Positions 9,901-17,572 of a stretch of 44,498 nt of DNA are shown here, in pieces (within the stretch, counting starts at the first letter, position 1; every line of letters starts with the position of its first letter). The stretch lies in assembly GCA_937892215.1 (NCBI GenBank), contig CALAVE010000069.1, forward strand, positions 1-44,498, in the 5' to 3' direction. The stretch comes from an uncultured Porphyromonadaceae bacterium (GTDB lineage: Bacteria; Bacteroidota; Bacteroidia; Bacteroidales; Muribaculaceae). The translations under genes were made by a program, and so were the position numbers. The notes below the pieces were generated by a model, which saw only the letters and a list, made by a program, of their open reading frames with translations, ran no database searches and was not told the DNA's origin.

Positions 9901-10562
9901 GCATTCTTGCCAATCTCGTCGATATTACCTTCAAATGTGACCGACTTCAGTTTCTTATGACCTTCAAAGACCGACTCGGCAATCTTGCCGATGTCGCCTT
10001 TCAGCTCCAGCGTCTCGAGACCCGTGCAGTTCGAGAAGAGATTCTTGTCTATCTCCTTCACGTCACAGCCAATCTCAACCTTAGCCAGTCGGTCGCATCC
10101 CGAGAAGAGCGATTGTCCCAGTTCCTTCACCGACTTCGGAATAATGACGGACTCCAGCCTCGAGCAACTCTCGAAGGCAGAGTCACCAATCTTCTCTACG
10201 CCTTCGGACACTTCAACCTTAGCCAGCGTCACATTCTTCGAGAAAGCCTTCTCGATGATGGTGGTCACCTTATAGGTTACCTCCTCATACTCCACTTCCT
10301 TGGGGATGACGATGCTGGTGGCATCTGCTTCAGCACCCTCAACCTCTACCACGTCCTCAGCCGTCACGTGATACATGACACCCTCGACGGTAAAGTTCTC
10401 TACTGGTTCTTTTTCTTCCTCTTCGCCCTCCTCTTCGGTGCCTTCGGCAACCTCTGTCTCGTCGTCGGCAAAGGGGTTCGCATCATACGACAAGCTGACG
10501 CCAAGCGAGAATGACGACAAGGCCATGATGAGCGCAAGTACAAATAAAGATAATCTTCTCAT
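6915..10562 (-). CDS. large secreted BspA-type leucine-rich repeat protein
   Basis: This 1215-residue exported protein probably sits on the cell surface and mediates adhesion, as BspA-family proteins do in oral and gut Bacteroidales. It has an N-terminal signal peptide (MRRLSLFVLALIMALSSFSLG) and then a very acidic linker (residues about 30-56). Residues of roughly 98-525 carry 18-19 copies of a 23-residue LRR_5 unit with the core IGESAFxGCxxLxxVxIP. Two or three beta-rich repeats follow at about 570-800 (for example KVTIVATGDGEAICK and RLVVTAIGKGRVIF), resembling bacterial repeat or InlB-B-like modules. The C-terminus VYDVRGVLVKR...GVYVVQGKKMIIK resembles a type IX secretion sorting tail. 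A TAACTTTG promoter box lies 39 bp upstream. Ligand unknown. Confidence 0.87.
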   Translation of the reverse strand: MRRLSLFVLALIMALSSFSLGVSLSYDANPFADDETEVAEGTEEEGEEEEKEPVENFTVEGVMYHVTAEDVVEVEGAEADATSIVIPKEVEYEEVTYKVTTIIEKAFSKNVTLAKVEVSEGVEKIGDSAFESCSRLESVIIPKSVKELGQSLFSGCDRLAKVEIGCDVKEIDKNLFSNCTGLETLELKGDIGKIAESVFEGHKKLKSVTFEGNIDEIGKNAFKDCISLDTFDLNQRKTVKKMGESAFEGCTSLKKFFIPGSVEVIEKSTFKGCEKLVDLEIETGVKEIGESAFEGCSSLEKVTIPSTVKRVGEMAFKDCAKLTTVELDEGVEEIGDSAFVGCGELKMVTIPASVKEIGESVFEGSSLEELTIPASMKVIKTSAFKNSEKLKKVKMEDGVEEIGDSAFVGCIGLGELEFSQTLKKIGESAFSGCNALTEIVIPDKVEEIGEAAFKDCEKVDSLQLGESLAKIGESAFEGCKVLPSVILPEGLTSIEKAAFKDCDSLKWVQVEFKEPFDIELSVFEGIHQESVLKVPKGSRAAFMMKDGWAEHFAKIVGGEYKVTIVATGDGEAICKQDSLLPAPVDSLLSDTLLVRSESMELTFMEGDSVMVAFMSDKGYQIMDVTVNDMVITDSLFADIYAADTLTTEKPRFGEYTIAYLDQDFTVAVAYERIHYRLVVTAIGKGRVIFQDEAVEDTTATFRIEDGLDAFITFSPEDKWRIKSVTVDSLDITSELGKYQYSIKNIKKNTTLVAEYEEIPINKFILTVYVSGQGEVAVDDQTVIRDDSWSAFFNEDTTAVLTFRPDTGYETKYLRVNGTDVTTAIADNQYTISGIRADINVNVSFAAVDMNFEKDGISYQVSSFTDRQVTITSADQTTRVMEVPATVSYMDNNWQVAGIKENALSNCTDLTAVIWNPSVPFKAIVDNPNFLLYVSNAKYVAWADQNAVVDGKAQTITLTDAKSGNDFYCPRAFTAEKISYTHTYSMETGITEAKGWETIALPYDVQTISHSSAGKIIPFKSWTAESEEKPFWLYELSSGGYQEAEGIKANTPYLISMPNNSLYLNEYRIVGKITFASENVEVKASNDLRSVKYSDRTFVPNFSNQSDESILALNVNNDIVTYSAADKGSQFVKGLRAVHPFEAYMTTTSNTRAINVLDGMTTSIKAVNRMTDETAQAVNVYDVRGVLVKRYASVTELGNGLKPGVYVVQGKKMIIK
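8990..10300 (-). repeat. about 18 tandem 69-bp coding repeats (LRR array)
   Basis: The LRR region is built of imperfect 69-bp units, each containing a close relative of AAGGCCGACTCACCAATCTT on the plus strand (codons for IGESAF). Neighbouring units differ mainly at the variable residue positions. The pattern is a protein repeat array that could change copy number by recombination. Confidence 0.8.
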
Positions 10563-10600
10563 TATTTTGTGACTTAATTACATTTCACCTAATCAAGATG

Positions 10601-10608
10601 CAAAGTTA
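10601..10608 (-). promoter_or_regulatory. Bacteroidota -7 box (TAACTTTG) for the LRR gene
   Basis: The plus strand reads CAAAGTTA, so the minus strand shows TAACTTTG, which fits the TAnnTTTG -7 consensus of Bacteroidota. It is 39 bp upstream of the LRR ATG, giving a leader of about 30 nt. No clear -33 TTTG is seen at the ideal distance. Confidence 0.65.
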
Positions 10609-10681
10609 CGAAAGATTTCTGAAACGAGCAAGAAAAAGGACAAGTTTTTCATTAAGACAATTATCTGCCCCTGACGAGTCA

Positions 10682-12037
10682 TTAACGCCTGATCAGTTTC
10701 TTCCCATTCTGAATCACAATGCCGCGATAGCTGTCGTTCACGCGCTGACCGCTGAGAGAATAGAAGGGTAAGCTACTGGAACTTTCGGAGATACGACCAG
10801 AGAAACTCATGTCTGTAGAAACATCCGTGAAGATAGTGGCGCCAGCTTTCTCTTTGACCACTTCCGGCACGTCACCATAAGGAGCGACGGTATAGGTGTA
10901 TGGCATTGTAACCTCTGCACCGGTGGATGCAGGCAGACTGCTCGCCTCAGCGATGTAATTATCCGATTTCCATGTCACGGCCTTAGCACCACTCTGACTG
11001 TAGTATTTCTTCACGCCCTTCTCGAAATAGTTGCCCTCGATGAGGAACTCTGAGTTCTTTCGCGGGTTGATGCAGTTACCCGCCGTCGTGCAGCTGAAGT
11101 AATTGTTCAGCATGTGAATCTTGCCGACACGGGCCATAGGCATGCGCTGTCTGCACCCTGTACCCCACCAGTTGAAGGCGAAAGTCGTATTCAGGAAGCC
11201 TGTTGCTTCGCTGTCGCTGCTGCCGATGAGGTTGGTGTTCTGGTGCATGTACGAACGGTCTGTGTAGCTGAAGGTACACCAGCTGACGGTGATGAAGTCC
11301 GACTTCTTGGTGATATCGAAGTTACCATCCATGCCGTCGGTAAAGTCACAATGGTCCACCCAGCAGTTCTTGGCGCTGTTAATACACGAGATCAGGTCGT
11401 TGCCGCCCACGTCGATAGAGCCTGGGCCCACGAAACTCACATTGCGGATGATGATGTTGTGACATCCGCTGAGGGTGAAGATGCCCGCCTTGCGATAACC
11501 CTCATCGTTATCTCCGGTCATCTCGATGATGATCTTCCGCGTGTTGTACTCAGCTTGTTCTGTGACCGATGTCCCGTTTGGCAGCATGCCACCACCACTA
11601 CTGGTACTCATGCTGGGCACACCGGCTGCGTCGAGCGCTGCCTTTAAATCATCTGTGACATGCCACTGCGTGCAAAGCCGGGCATGATTAATGCCGATGA
11701 TGGTCTTGTTGCTTGAGGTGACGCTGATGCTGCTCGACACGAGGAAATCACCCTTCGAGCCGTCCAGTATGATCACATCATAATTCTTAATGCCATCCAG
11801 AATGACTGTTTTCATGTCGACATCGGAGCCGTCGGAGGTTAGCACAATCACTTTCCCCGCGAAATCATCGGGCACAGGATAAGCGTACCACCCGCCCCCA
11901 TTCATGTCAAACGTACTGGCAGCCTCTGTGCGAGAAGAACAGGTGCAGAAGCCGAAAGGACTGCCCAGGTCGTAGTCGGCAGCCATCACCGACAACGACC
12001 ATACAAACGTGCTTAATGTAAAAAGTAGTTTTTTCAT
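10682..12037 (-). CDS. secreted pectate lyase (polysaccharide lyase family 1)
   Basis: This enzyme probably cleaves polygalacturonate by beta-elimination outside the cell. I start it at the ATG at 12037, which opens a clean signal peptide (MKKLLFTLSTFVWSLSVMA, 451 residues in all). An upstream ATG at 12070 would leave almost no leader after the -7 box. The parallel beta-helix core shows PL1 landmarks: NIIIRNVSFVG, NCWVDHCDFTDGMDGNFDI, the SWCTFSY strand, and GCRQRMPMARVGKIHMLNNYF, where the family carries its catalytic arginine. Met replaces the common Arg in the RxPRxR-like stretch (RQRMPMAR). The C-terminal PFYSLSGQRVN...GIVIQNGKKLIRR looks like a type IX secretion sorting tail. PL1 is well supported; pectin versus pectate preference is not. 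Confidence 0.87.
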   Translation of the reverse strand: MKKLLFTLSTFVWSLSVMAADYDLGSPFGFCTCSSRTEAASTFDMNGGGWYAYPVPDDFAGKVIVLTSDGSDVDMKTVILDGIKNYDVIILDGSKGDFLVSSSISVTSSNKTIIGINHARLCTQWHVTDDLKAALDAAGVPSMSTSSGGGMLPNGTSVTEQAEYNTRKIIIEMTGDNDEGYRKAGIFTLSGCHNIIIRNVSFVGPGSIDVGGNDLISCINSAKNCWVDHCDFTDGMDGNFDITKKSDFITVSWCTFSYTDRSYMHQNTNLIGSSDSEATGFLNTTFAFNWWGTGCRQRMPMARVGKIHMLNNYFSCTTAGNCINPRKNSEFLIEGNYFEKGVKKYYSQSGAKAVTWKSDNYIAEASSLPASTGAEVTMPYTYTVAPYGDVPEVVKEKAGATIFTDVSTDMSFSGRISESSSSLPFYSLSGQRVNDSYRGIVIQNGKKLIRR

Positions 12038-12077
12038 TTTTCCTAAATGTGTAAGTTCGTGAATGATCATTCGGCTG

Positions 12078-12085
12078 CAAAGTTA
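12078..12085 (-). promoter_or_regulatory. -7 box (TAACTTTG) for the pectate lyase gene
   Basis: The plus strand CAAAGTTA gives TAACTTTG on the minus strand. Transcription would begin near 12070, leaving a leader of about 33 nt before the ATG at 12037. A second match (CAAAGTTA at 12115-12122) lies farther upstream and could be an alternative start. Confidence 0.65.
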
Positions 12086-12286
12086 CATATTTTTCTCGTA
12101 ACTGCCAAATGTTTGCAAAGTTACACCTTTTTATTTAATAGTATGCAAAACTCAAAAATGTTACATCGTGCCTGTCCCTCCGTGTACTACAAACTAAATC
12201 TTTGATCTTCCGCCGCTGAGAAACGGCTATCTTCCTCTATCTTCTTCTATCTCCTTACTTTGTTGTTGATACTTCCTAACGTTGTT

Positions 12287-12362
12287 GATGATGCCTGTTT
12301 ACTGGGATACTGATGCCTGTTAATAGGGGTAATCAGGCATCATCACAGGGGTTTTACCCTAT
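12287..12362. repeat. nested inverted repeats GATGATGCCTG / CAGGCATCATC
   Basis: GATGATGCCTG (12287-12297) is matched by its exact reverse complement CAGGCATCATC (12334-12344), and TGATGCCTG recurs directly at 12311-12319. A second pair, ATAGGGGTAA (12323-12332) with TTACCCTAT (12354-12362), interleaves with the first. Several alternative hairpins can therefore form. No function is known to me. Confidence 0.7.
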
Positions 12363-12369
12363 CCTTTCT

Positions 12370-12435
12370 ACCGTTTGCCTATACTCGAATGACCGTTTGC
12401 CTATACTCAAACGACCGTTCGCCTATAGGCAAACG
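12370..12435. repeat. three tandem 22-bp repeats (ACCGTTTGCCTATACTCRAAYG)
   Basis: Three head-to-tail 22-bp copies lie at 12370-12391, 12392-12413 and 12414-12435. The first two differ at only two or three positions. The third has diverged and contains the palindrome GCCTATAGGC. The copies abut without spacers, so this is not a CRISPR. They may be protein-binding iterons or a simple tandem expansion. Confidence 0.8.
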
Positions 12436-12462
12436 CTAACGCCATAATTTTCAAAGGCTCTT

Positions 12463-12570
12463 TCATAGCAGGGTCATAGCACCATCATAGCAAGGTTAAC
12501 GCCCAACCATGCTATGAACAACTACCTGAATACCAATTGTATAGATTCAATCATAGCATGGATAGCATGG
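12463..12570. repeat. cluster of TCATAGCA direct and inverted repeats
   Basis: TCATAGCA occurs at 12463, 12474 and 12485, an 11-bp period matching one helical turn. Then CCATGCTATGA (12507-12517) forms a perfect 11-bp inverted pair with TCATAGCATGG (12551-12561), followed by ATAGCATGG (12562-12570). The helical phasing would suit cooperative protein binding. Confidence 0.75.
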
Positions 12571-12745
12571 TTTCAACATCGAAATAGTTTGTAGTGTACT
12601 CGACACCAACACTATCCATAACAATGAATACTACGACTACAACCTATACAATGTAGATTCGTATAAAAATTGGAAGTAGTTGATAATCAGCAGATTTCTT
12701 CTTGTGGTAAATTCGCATGTAACAGAAGAACCGTCCCTCTTACCC

Positions 12746-12786
12746 TAATTCCGCCATAGCAGTCTGCTCTTACTGTGGCGGAATTA
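12746..12786 (-). terminator. hairpin just downstream of res
   Basis: TAATTCCGCC (12746-12755) and GGCGGAATTA (12777-12786) form a perfect 10-bp stem, with partial inner pairing in the 21-nt loop. It begins 3 bp after the res stop on the minus strand. No T-run follows, so it may act as a 3'-end stabiliser rather than a strong intrinsic terminator. Confidence 0.65.
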
Positions 12787-12789
12787 TCT

Positions 12790-15162
12790 TCAGAACACTT
12801 CATTCATATTCTTCCATCCTTCGGTTGACCCTTGCCGATAGACATACTCGTCTCTACTATTACAATACCACATGCCATTTTCCTTCCTGACAATACCGCC
12901 TTCATAGCGTATTCCCTCTCTGTCATGGCTATTTAGAATCTTCAGGTGCCGTTGCAGTTCTTCGGCTTTGTTCTTGGTTTCCTTGGAAGATGCTGTCTGC
13001 CCTCCTTTAGTGTCCCAGATGCCGATGGTGCCATCTTTCTTCTTGTAAATCCAGTCAGGATAGAACAATTCCTTTCTTTGTGACGTTTCGTCGAAATAGC
13101 GAATTGAGAACCAGTCTTTGCCGCTGTCGCCATTCTTCATCCACCACTCAATGCTTTCCTGACCATCAAGATACTCTGCAAATTTCAATTCGTTGTCTCG
13201 GCCCATATAATCCTTACCTATGTAGAATGGCTTGAACAAACAACGCTTCATTTCTATGCCCTCGTATTCGTCACTATAGGCATAGACTTTCTGAATCCGG
13301 AAATTGGTTGTTTCCTGCTGCTCGGCTTCCTCCCTGCGCTTTCTGACATATTCCTCACGCATAGGGAAATGGTCTTTGAGAGTCTTTGTCACCAAGTAGC
13401 GAAAGATGCTGTTTGAACCTTTATTGATGACATCCGCCAAGAAGATGCGATAGCGGGCATCATCGTCTTCCTCTCTGAATGCGTATGACTTGAACCACAG
13501 ACGCAATGCACTTTTAAGGGTGCCAAACGAACGGGCGATATTGGCAATCTTCGCATCGTCGTCTGTCTGTTCCCGTAGCAAGTCAACGCATATCTTCGAG
13601 AATAGTTTCTGCACATCGTGGTGACTCACTTCACGGTTCATGTCGTTGCCGTTGAAGTGGAAACTGATTTGATCCAAGTCTTTGAATTTCGCGTTGACAA
13701 CAATCTGTTGCTCTAACCTTGGAATGATTTGCAGGTGCCTCAATCTGAGTTTATCTTTCACTACATCGAACATATCTTCAGCAGTAATACCAAAGTAGTC
13801 ATTGAATGTCTTGATAAGACACTGCTGAAACTCCCAACTCTTACCCAAATCACCATAGTCAACACGTGACATATATTCTGATTGGAGCAACTCATCAATG
13901 ATGATTTCTCTACCCAGAACGTTCTCTGCAACATTCACCTTCGGCTTATTGCCAGGCTCCTTGAAATCACCAGCCAATACTGCCTTGCGAGAATAGTTGG
14001 TATAGATGTAACCCGTTTGGAACACTTCGCTGCCAGGTACCCCTCTTACAGGTATTCTTACGATACGTCCGATGGTTTGTGTCTGGAAAGTTTCTGACTG
14101 GATGTCTCTCAGCATCACCAGCACTTGTGCCCTCGGGCAGTCCCAGCCCGTACCAGCAGCCATCTTGAAAAGCAGGTAGTCGTAGGGGCTATTGTTGTCT
14201 TCCAGTCCAGTCGGCTTTTTCTCATTGGTAAACCACTTTGCTATTCTCGTTGGCTCCACCCCATGACTTGTCAGATAGTCAGTAACCACCTCTTCTTTCG
14301 TCTGGTCGCCAGTATCGACACTGGTATTGTTGGGGAGTTGTATTATCACCAGCGGATTTACATCCATTCCAAACTTTGTGATGTCTGCCACTAACTGCTC
14401 CCTGCGTTCCATCGCCAAATCAAGTAATAGTTCATCAAGATCCTTGTCGCCACGACTCTTGATGTCTTCTTCTGTCTGACATACCAATTCACGCTTTATC
14501 ATGCCTGCGTCAATCACGTCTTGACGTTTCACCTCTACAAACCCTGCCCTGTGGTTCTGCACATCAGAGTAGGACGGCTCGCTTTCAGGTGTAGCCGATA
14601 CTTTCAGGATAATCTTCGGATTGATGGGGCCAATAACATCACGCACAGCAGCATCGGTAACGTTTTTGTGGCTCTCGTCGATGATCATCACGAACTCGCG
14701 TCCTTCAGCATGGGTCAATTCCACAACATCCTCGAAATAAAAGCCCTGTTCCTTTTCATTTCTATCATCGTCAGGGCGGCGAAGCACACGATTCTCTGCA
14801 CTTTTACTTACCAACTTTTGCCAGTTCAGGAAGATGATGTCACGTTCACGCATGGCACCCTGCTGGAAGTCCTGAATAGTCAGTAAACGACCTGGCAACG
14901 ACGTGGGGAAGTAATCCATGAACTTGTCGCGGCTCTGCATTGCCAAGTCATCGCTGAAAGTAATCCACACATAAGCCACGTCTTGGACCCAATCGGGTTG
15001 TTTCGACAGTTCACAGATGAACTTCTCTGTCATGTATGTTTTGCCGCTTCCCGTCGGTGCTTTCAGCGTAATGGGTATTTGGTACTGCGGTTGTTTCCAA
15101 CATTCCTTGAACTGACTAAGCAACTGCTCTACAGCCTGCTCCTGAAATTCGATTCTCTCCAT
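12790..15162 (-). CDS. type III restriction endonuclease, Res subunit
   Basis: Res is the ATP-dependent translocating nuclease subunit of a type III restriction-modification complex. It acts with Mod and cuts DNA carrying unmethylated sites. The 790-residue protein has a superfamily 2 helicase core: Walker A KAPTGSGKT near residues 34-42, the DEAD-like box MIIDESHKN near 160, LKVSATPES (motif III), and GRIVRIPVRG (motif VI). The C-terminal nuclease fits PD-(D/E)xK, with Pro-Asp at 702-703 in YPDWIY and Asp-Thr-Lys at 717-719 in WDTKGG. All key residues are visible, so it is probably active. At 790 residues it is somewhat shorter than many Res proteins. It lies 13 bp downstream of mod in the same direction, the usual mod-res operon order. 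Confidence 0.93.
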   Translation of the reverse strand: MERIEFQEQAVEQLLSQFKECWKQPQYQIPITLKAPTGSGKTYMTEKFICELSKQPDWVQDVAYVWITFSDDLAMQSRDKFMDYFPTSLPGRLLTIQDFQQGAMRERDIIFLNWQKLVSKSAENRVLRRPDDDRNEKEQGFYFEDVVELTHAEGREFVMIIDESHKNVTDAAVRDVIGPINPKIILKVSATPESEPSYSDVQNHRAGFVEVKRQDVIDAGMIKRELVCQTEEDIKSRGDKDLDELLLDLAMERREQLVADITKFGMDVNPLVIIQLPNNTSVDTGDQTKEEVVTDYLTSHGVEPTRIAKWFTNEKKPTGLEDNNSPYDYLLFKMAAGTGWDCPRAQVLVMLRDIQSETFQTQTIGRIVRIPVRGVPGSEVFQTGYIYTNYSRKAVLAGDFKEPGNKPKVNVAENVLGREIIIDELLQSEYMSRVDYGDLGKSWEFQQCLIKTFNDYFGITAEDMFDVVKDKLRLRHLQIIPRLEQQIVVNAKFKDLDQISFHFNGNDMNREVSHHDVQKLFSKICVDLLREQTDDDAKIANIARSFGTLKSALRLWFKSYAFREEDDDARYRIFLADVINKGSNSIFRYLVTKTLKDHFPMREEYVRKRREEAEQQETTNFRIQKVYAYSDEYEGIEMKRCLFKPFYIGKDYMGRDNELKFAEYLDGQESIEWWMKNGDSGKDWFSIRYFDETSQRKELFYPDWIYKKKDGTIGIWDTKGGQTASSKETKNKAEELQRHLKILNSHDREGIRYEGGIVRKENGMWYCNSRDEYVYRQGSTEGWKNMNEVF

Positions 15163-15175
15163 ATCTAATAATTGG

Positions 15176-17026
15176 TTATGCGTTCAACGATTTGTAAATA
15201 TCAAGAATAGGCTGCGGAATACTCTTCACCGTCACATTCCGTTCATATTCGAACTCTGCTGCGAATTCTGCCCCGTCTGACCAACAGAACACATAAACAC
15301 TCTTCTCAATGCCCTGCAGGGATAAGACCTTCTGGCAGAACTCATCAAAATGAGAGTAGTCCTCTTGGAAGTAAATACAAGTCCAATGTTCTTTCTCGTC
15401 ATTATAAATCTGATAGTAGTCTGTCACCTCCGTTTCATAGAGGGTATTCTCTGCCAAACTCAACAAACTGCCGGCTTTCTTTGCTAATGCCAGTTTGTCA
15501 TCATCCAATGCCGCCTTGGGTTGGTTCTTGCCGACGAAAGCGGTACGATAGTACTTCAGGGAGTTGCCAAAACCGACATGCTTATTACCGCGATTGTCAG
15601 TATAACCATTTATTACGTTACAACAACGTTGATACGTGATTTGAGTTATGTTTTCAAAGCCCGCATTGAAAACGTTCTTACAATTGTCTTTGGCTACTTT
15701 TTTGCCCTTTTTGACTTCATAAGTCAATTCAGGAAGCTGTACAAGTATCACTTGATTCTTCTTTGAAGACTTGTTCCCCTCAATAATACAATGACCAGTG
15801 GAACCACTTCCCGCAAAAAAGTCCAGAACAACGAGATTGCCCTTGTTTCCTTTGGATATTTCAAGTATCTTGTTGATAAATGCCACAGGTTTTTTACCAC
15901 CATCGAACGGTACACCGCCCTCAGTACCTACATTGTTAAATTCTTCTTCGAAATCAAAGAAGTTCGGATATGGTATATCTTTCGTGTCTTCTCTGTTTAA
16001 TGGGGAGCCTTGGAAATAAAAGCCGTTGGCTTTGTTAGCTGAGCCCCTTGTCAAGAAGTAACGATAACCCCTTCCGTCATCACCCATATCAGGAACCTTG
16101 TAGAGATAACTGAAAAGATTGTTTCTTTCCTCCAGATAGCTCATGTGAAACCTTCCTGAACTATTACCTGTTTTTATGGAGCCTCGAATATTAATGCTCT
16201 TCAAATGAGAAAAGTCAGCAGGAACATCGACGATTTCGTATTCACCTGGCTTAAAAACGCTGACTATCTTACCGCCGAGTTCAATCTTTTCAGGATTGGA
16301 AATCAATTCCTTTATCTCATACCTGTAATCGCTGGGGTCAGAATTGTCTACTACGCGTTTGTTTATCTGATAGCTATCACTACATCTGTACATCAGCAAG
16401 AATTCCGTTGTCTCATGAATCGGTTTATCGCCTTTCAATATTCGATCCTCATGGCGAACCTTGATGGTGAATGTCGTAATATAATTGGAAGCCCCCATAA
16501 TCTGATCAAGAAGGAGCTTTAGGTTTGCTTGTTCATCTTCATTTATGCTGACAAGGATGACACCATCATCTTTTAGCAACTGATGAGCCAGACGGATGCG
16601 TTTCTCCATAAACGACAGCCAGGCACTGTGGCGAAGAGGATGGTTCTTGGGTATAGGAGTACCGTCGGGATATTCTTCCAAGAATCTTTTGTCTTTATAG
16701 CTGAATCCGTCACTTCCTGTATTATATGGCGGATCAAAGTAGATGACATCAACTTTCTTTCTGTGAGTATAGTTCAAACAAGTTAGCGCGTGGTAATTAT
16801 CACCCTCTATCAGAACGTGAGTCGGTTTTCCGTCTTTGTTGTGGATGGCCAACTCTGGCACCTCTTCCAATACCGGTATCTTGTTTTCGCTTTCCTGCTC
16901 AAATGCTTCAGGCACATCAATCCATGTGAGCCCAAAACGTTTTTCCTTCAGTTGAGCGTTCAAACGTTCAACCTCCTTTTGGAGTTCCCTTACTTTTATC
17001 GCTAACTCTTCTTGCGTCTCAGTCAT
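15176..17026 (-). CDS. type III restriction-modification methyltransferase, Mod subunit
   Basis: Mod recognises the target sequence and methylates adenine N6 on one strand; it is also needed for cleavage by Res. The 616-residue protein opens with a probable coiled coil (residues about 4-29). The catalytic motif DPPY is at 98-101 (VIYFDPPYNTG), and the AdoMet-binding motif FAGSG is at 404-408 (LDFFAGSGSTGH). DPPY before FAGSG is the beta-class order typical of Mod. The region of about 180-350 between them should hold the target recognition domain; its specificity cannot be predicted. I found no simple-sequence tract of the kind that makes some mod genes phase-variable. No frameshift is visible. 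The gene has a long non-coding upstream region with a strong hairpin. Confidence 0.95.
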   Translation of the reverse strand: MTETQEELAIKVRELQKEVERLNAQLKEKRFGLTWIDVPEAFEQESENKIPVLEEVPELAIHNKDGKPTHVLIEGDNYHALTCLNYTHRKKVDVIYFDPPYNTGSDGFSYKDKRFLEEYPDGTPIPKNHPLRHSAWLSFMEKRIRLAHQLLKDDGVILVSINEDEQANLKLLLDQIMGASNYITTFTIKVRHEDRILKGDKPIHETTEFLLMYRCSDSYQINKRVVDNSDPSDYRYEIKELISNPEKIELGGKIVSVFKPGEYEIVDVPADFSHLKSINIRGSIKTGNSSGRFHMSYLEERNNLFSYLYKVPDMGDDGRGYRYFLTRGSANKANGFYFQGSPLNREDTKDIPYPNFFDFEEEFNNVGTEGGVPFDGGKKPVAFINKILEISKGNKGNLVVLDFFAGSGSTGHCIIEGNKSSKKNQVILVQLPELTYEVKKGKKVAKDNCKNVFNAGFENITQITYQRCCNVINGYTDNRGNKHVGFGNSLKYYRTAFVGKNQPKAALDDDKLALAKKAGSLLSLAENTLYETEVTDYYQIYNDEKEHWTCIYFQEDYSHFDEFCQKVLSLQGIEKSVYVFCWSDGAEFAAEFEYERNVTVKSIPQPILDIYKSLNA

Positions 17027-17207
17027 ATTTCATTTGCTATGCCGCCACATATGGCAACACGTTACTCTGACTGATACCCAAGTGTCAGTGGGGTTAATAC
17101 TACTTCCGAACATACAAAAAGCGGGGTATCTTCATCTGCTGTCCCCCATTTTGGCCGTCGGAAGCCATCTCTAATAGAACAACAGAGTTCGAATACCCAC
17201 GCTGGTC

Positions 17208-17276
17208 AGTATACAAGACACCCAAAAGTGTGCTGAGGCGGTGAAGCCTCGCAGCACACTCCGGGTTGTATATACT
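17208..17276. other. strong extended stem-loop upstream of mod (possible structured RNA)
   Basis: The core is a perfect 9-bp stem AGTGTGCTG (17227-17235) with CAGCACACT (17252-17260), capped by an inner AGGC/GCCT stem around the loop GGTGAA. Outside it, CCC (17221-17223) pairs with GGG (17263-17265), CAA with TTG, and AGTATA (17208-17213) with TATACT (17271-17276). The layered pairing with small bulges looks like selected RNA structure. The strand is unknown: minus would place it in the mod leader. Confidence 0.6.
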
Positions 17277-17422
17277 ACACCCGTAGCATTCACCTCTGCA
17301 TTTGTCTTTGATTAGAGATTTGAATTTCCGACGTTCAAATGGTCAAAAACAAAGCATCAATGACGCTTTTCAAATATGTCGCCGTCTTGCCGGTGCCGAT
17401 TGTGGCAGCGGAAGACGATATG

Positions 17423-17430
17423 CAAAGATA
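17423..17430 (-). promoter_or_regulatory. possible -7 box (TATCTTTG) for mod-res
   Basis: The plus strand CAAAGATA gives TATCTTTG on the minus strand, a match to TAnnTTTG. It is about 400 bp upstream of the mod ATG and no clear -33 element accompanies it, so this is tentative. It could instead drive a separate leftward non-coding RNA. Confidence 0.4.
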
Positions 17431-17572
17431 CGAAAATAGTTGGAAATGGGTGCTCGCGTAAAGGAAAAAATGGCAAGGAATGAGAAGGAGAGTGGGGGAT
17501 TTTGAACACAAATGCGCATAAATGTCATGCAAATATCGGGGATACTTTGGTAGAGCAGCGCTAAGCATAACG

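Larger units (their letters stand above)
12086..12745. other. 660-bp non-coding block between pectate lyase and res
   Basis: No convincing gene is present: open frames are all very short, such as 26 codons from the ATG near 12515. The left end holds upstream sequence of the pectate lyase promoter. The centre is a dense set of short direct and inverted repeats, listed separately at 12287-12362, 12370-12435 and 12463-12570. The right part (about 12580-12740) is AT-rich and featureless to me. Confidence 0.7.

Noticed and set aside
8990..10300. CRISPR-like direct repeats on the plus strand
   Set aside because: The 69-bp period is a multiple of three and encodes 23-residue leucine-rich repeats.
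8835..10514. Several long plus-strand frames across the LRR gene
   Set aside because: The repeated 69-bp units produce open frames on the opposite strand; the minus-strand LRR protein with its signal peptide and tail explains the sequence.
12370..12435. CRISPR array
   Set aside because: The three 22-bp copies abut without spacers and no cas gene is near.
15176..17026. Phase-variable mod gene
   Set aside because: I looked for long homopolymers or short tandem repeats in and before the coding sequence and found none likely to slip.
17180..17205. tRNA- or tmRNA-like T-loop (GTTCGAATACCC)
   Set aside because: The flanking bases do not pair as a T-stem and no acceptor, D or anticodon arms can be drawn.
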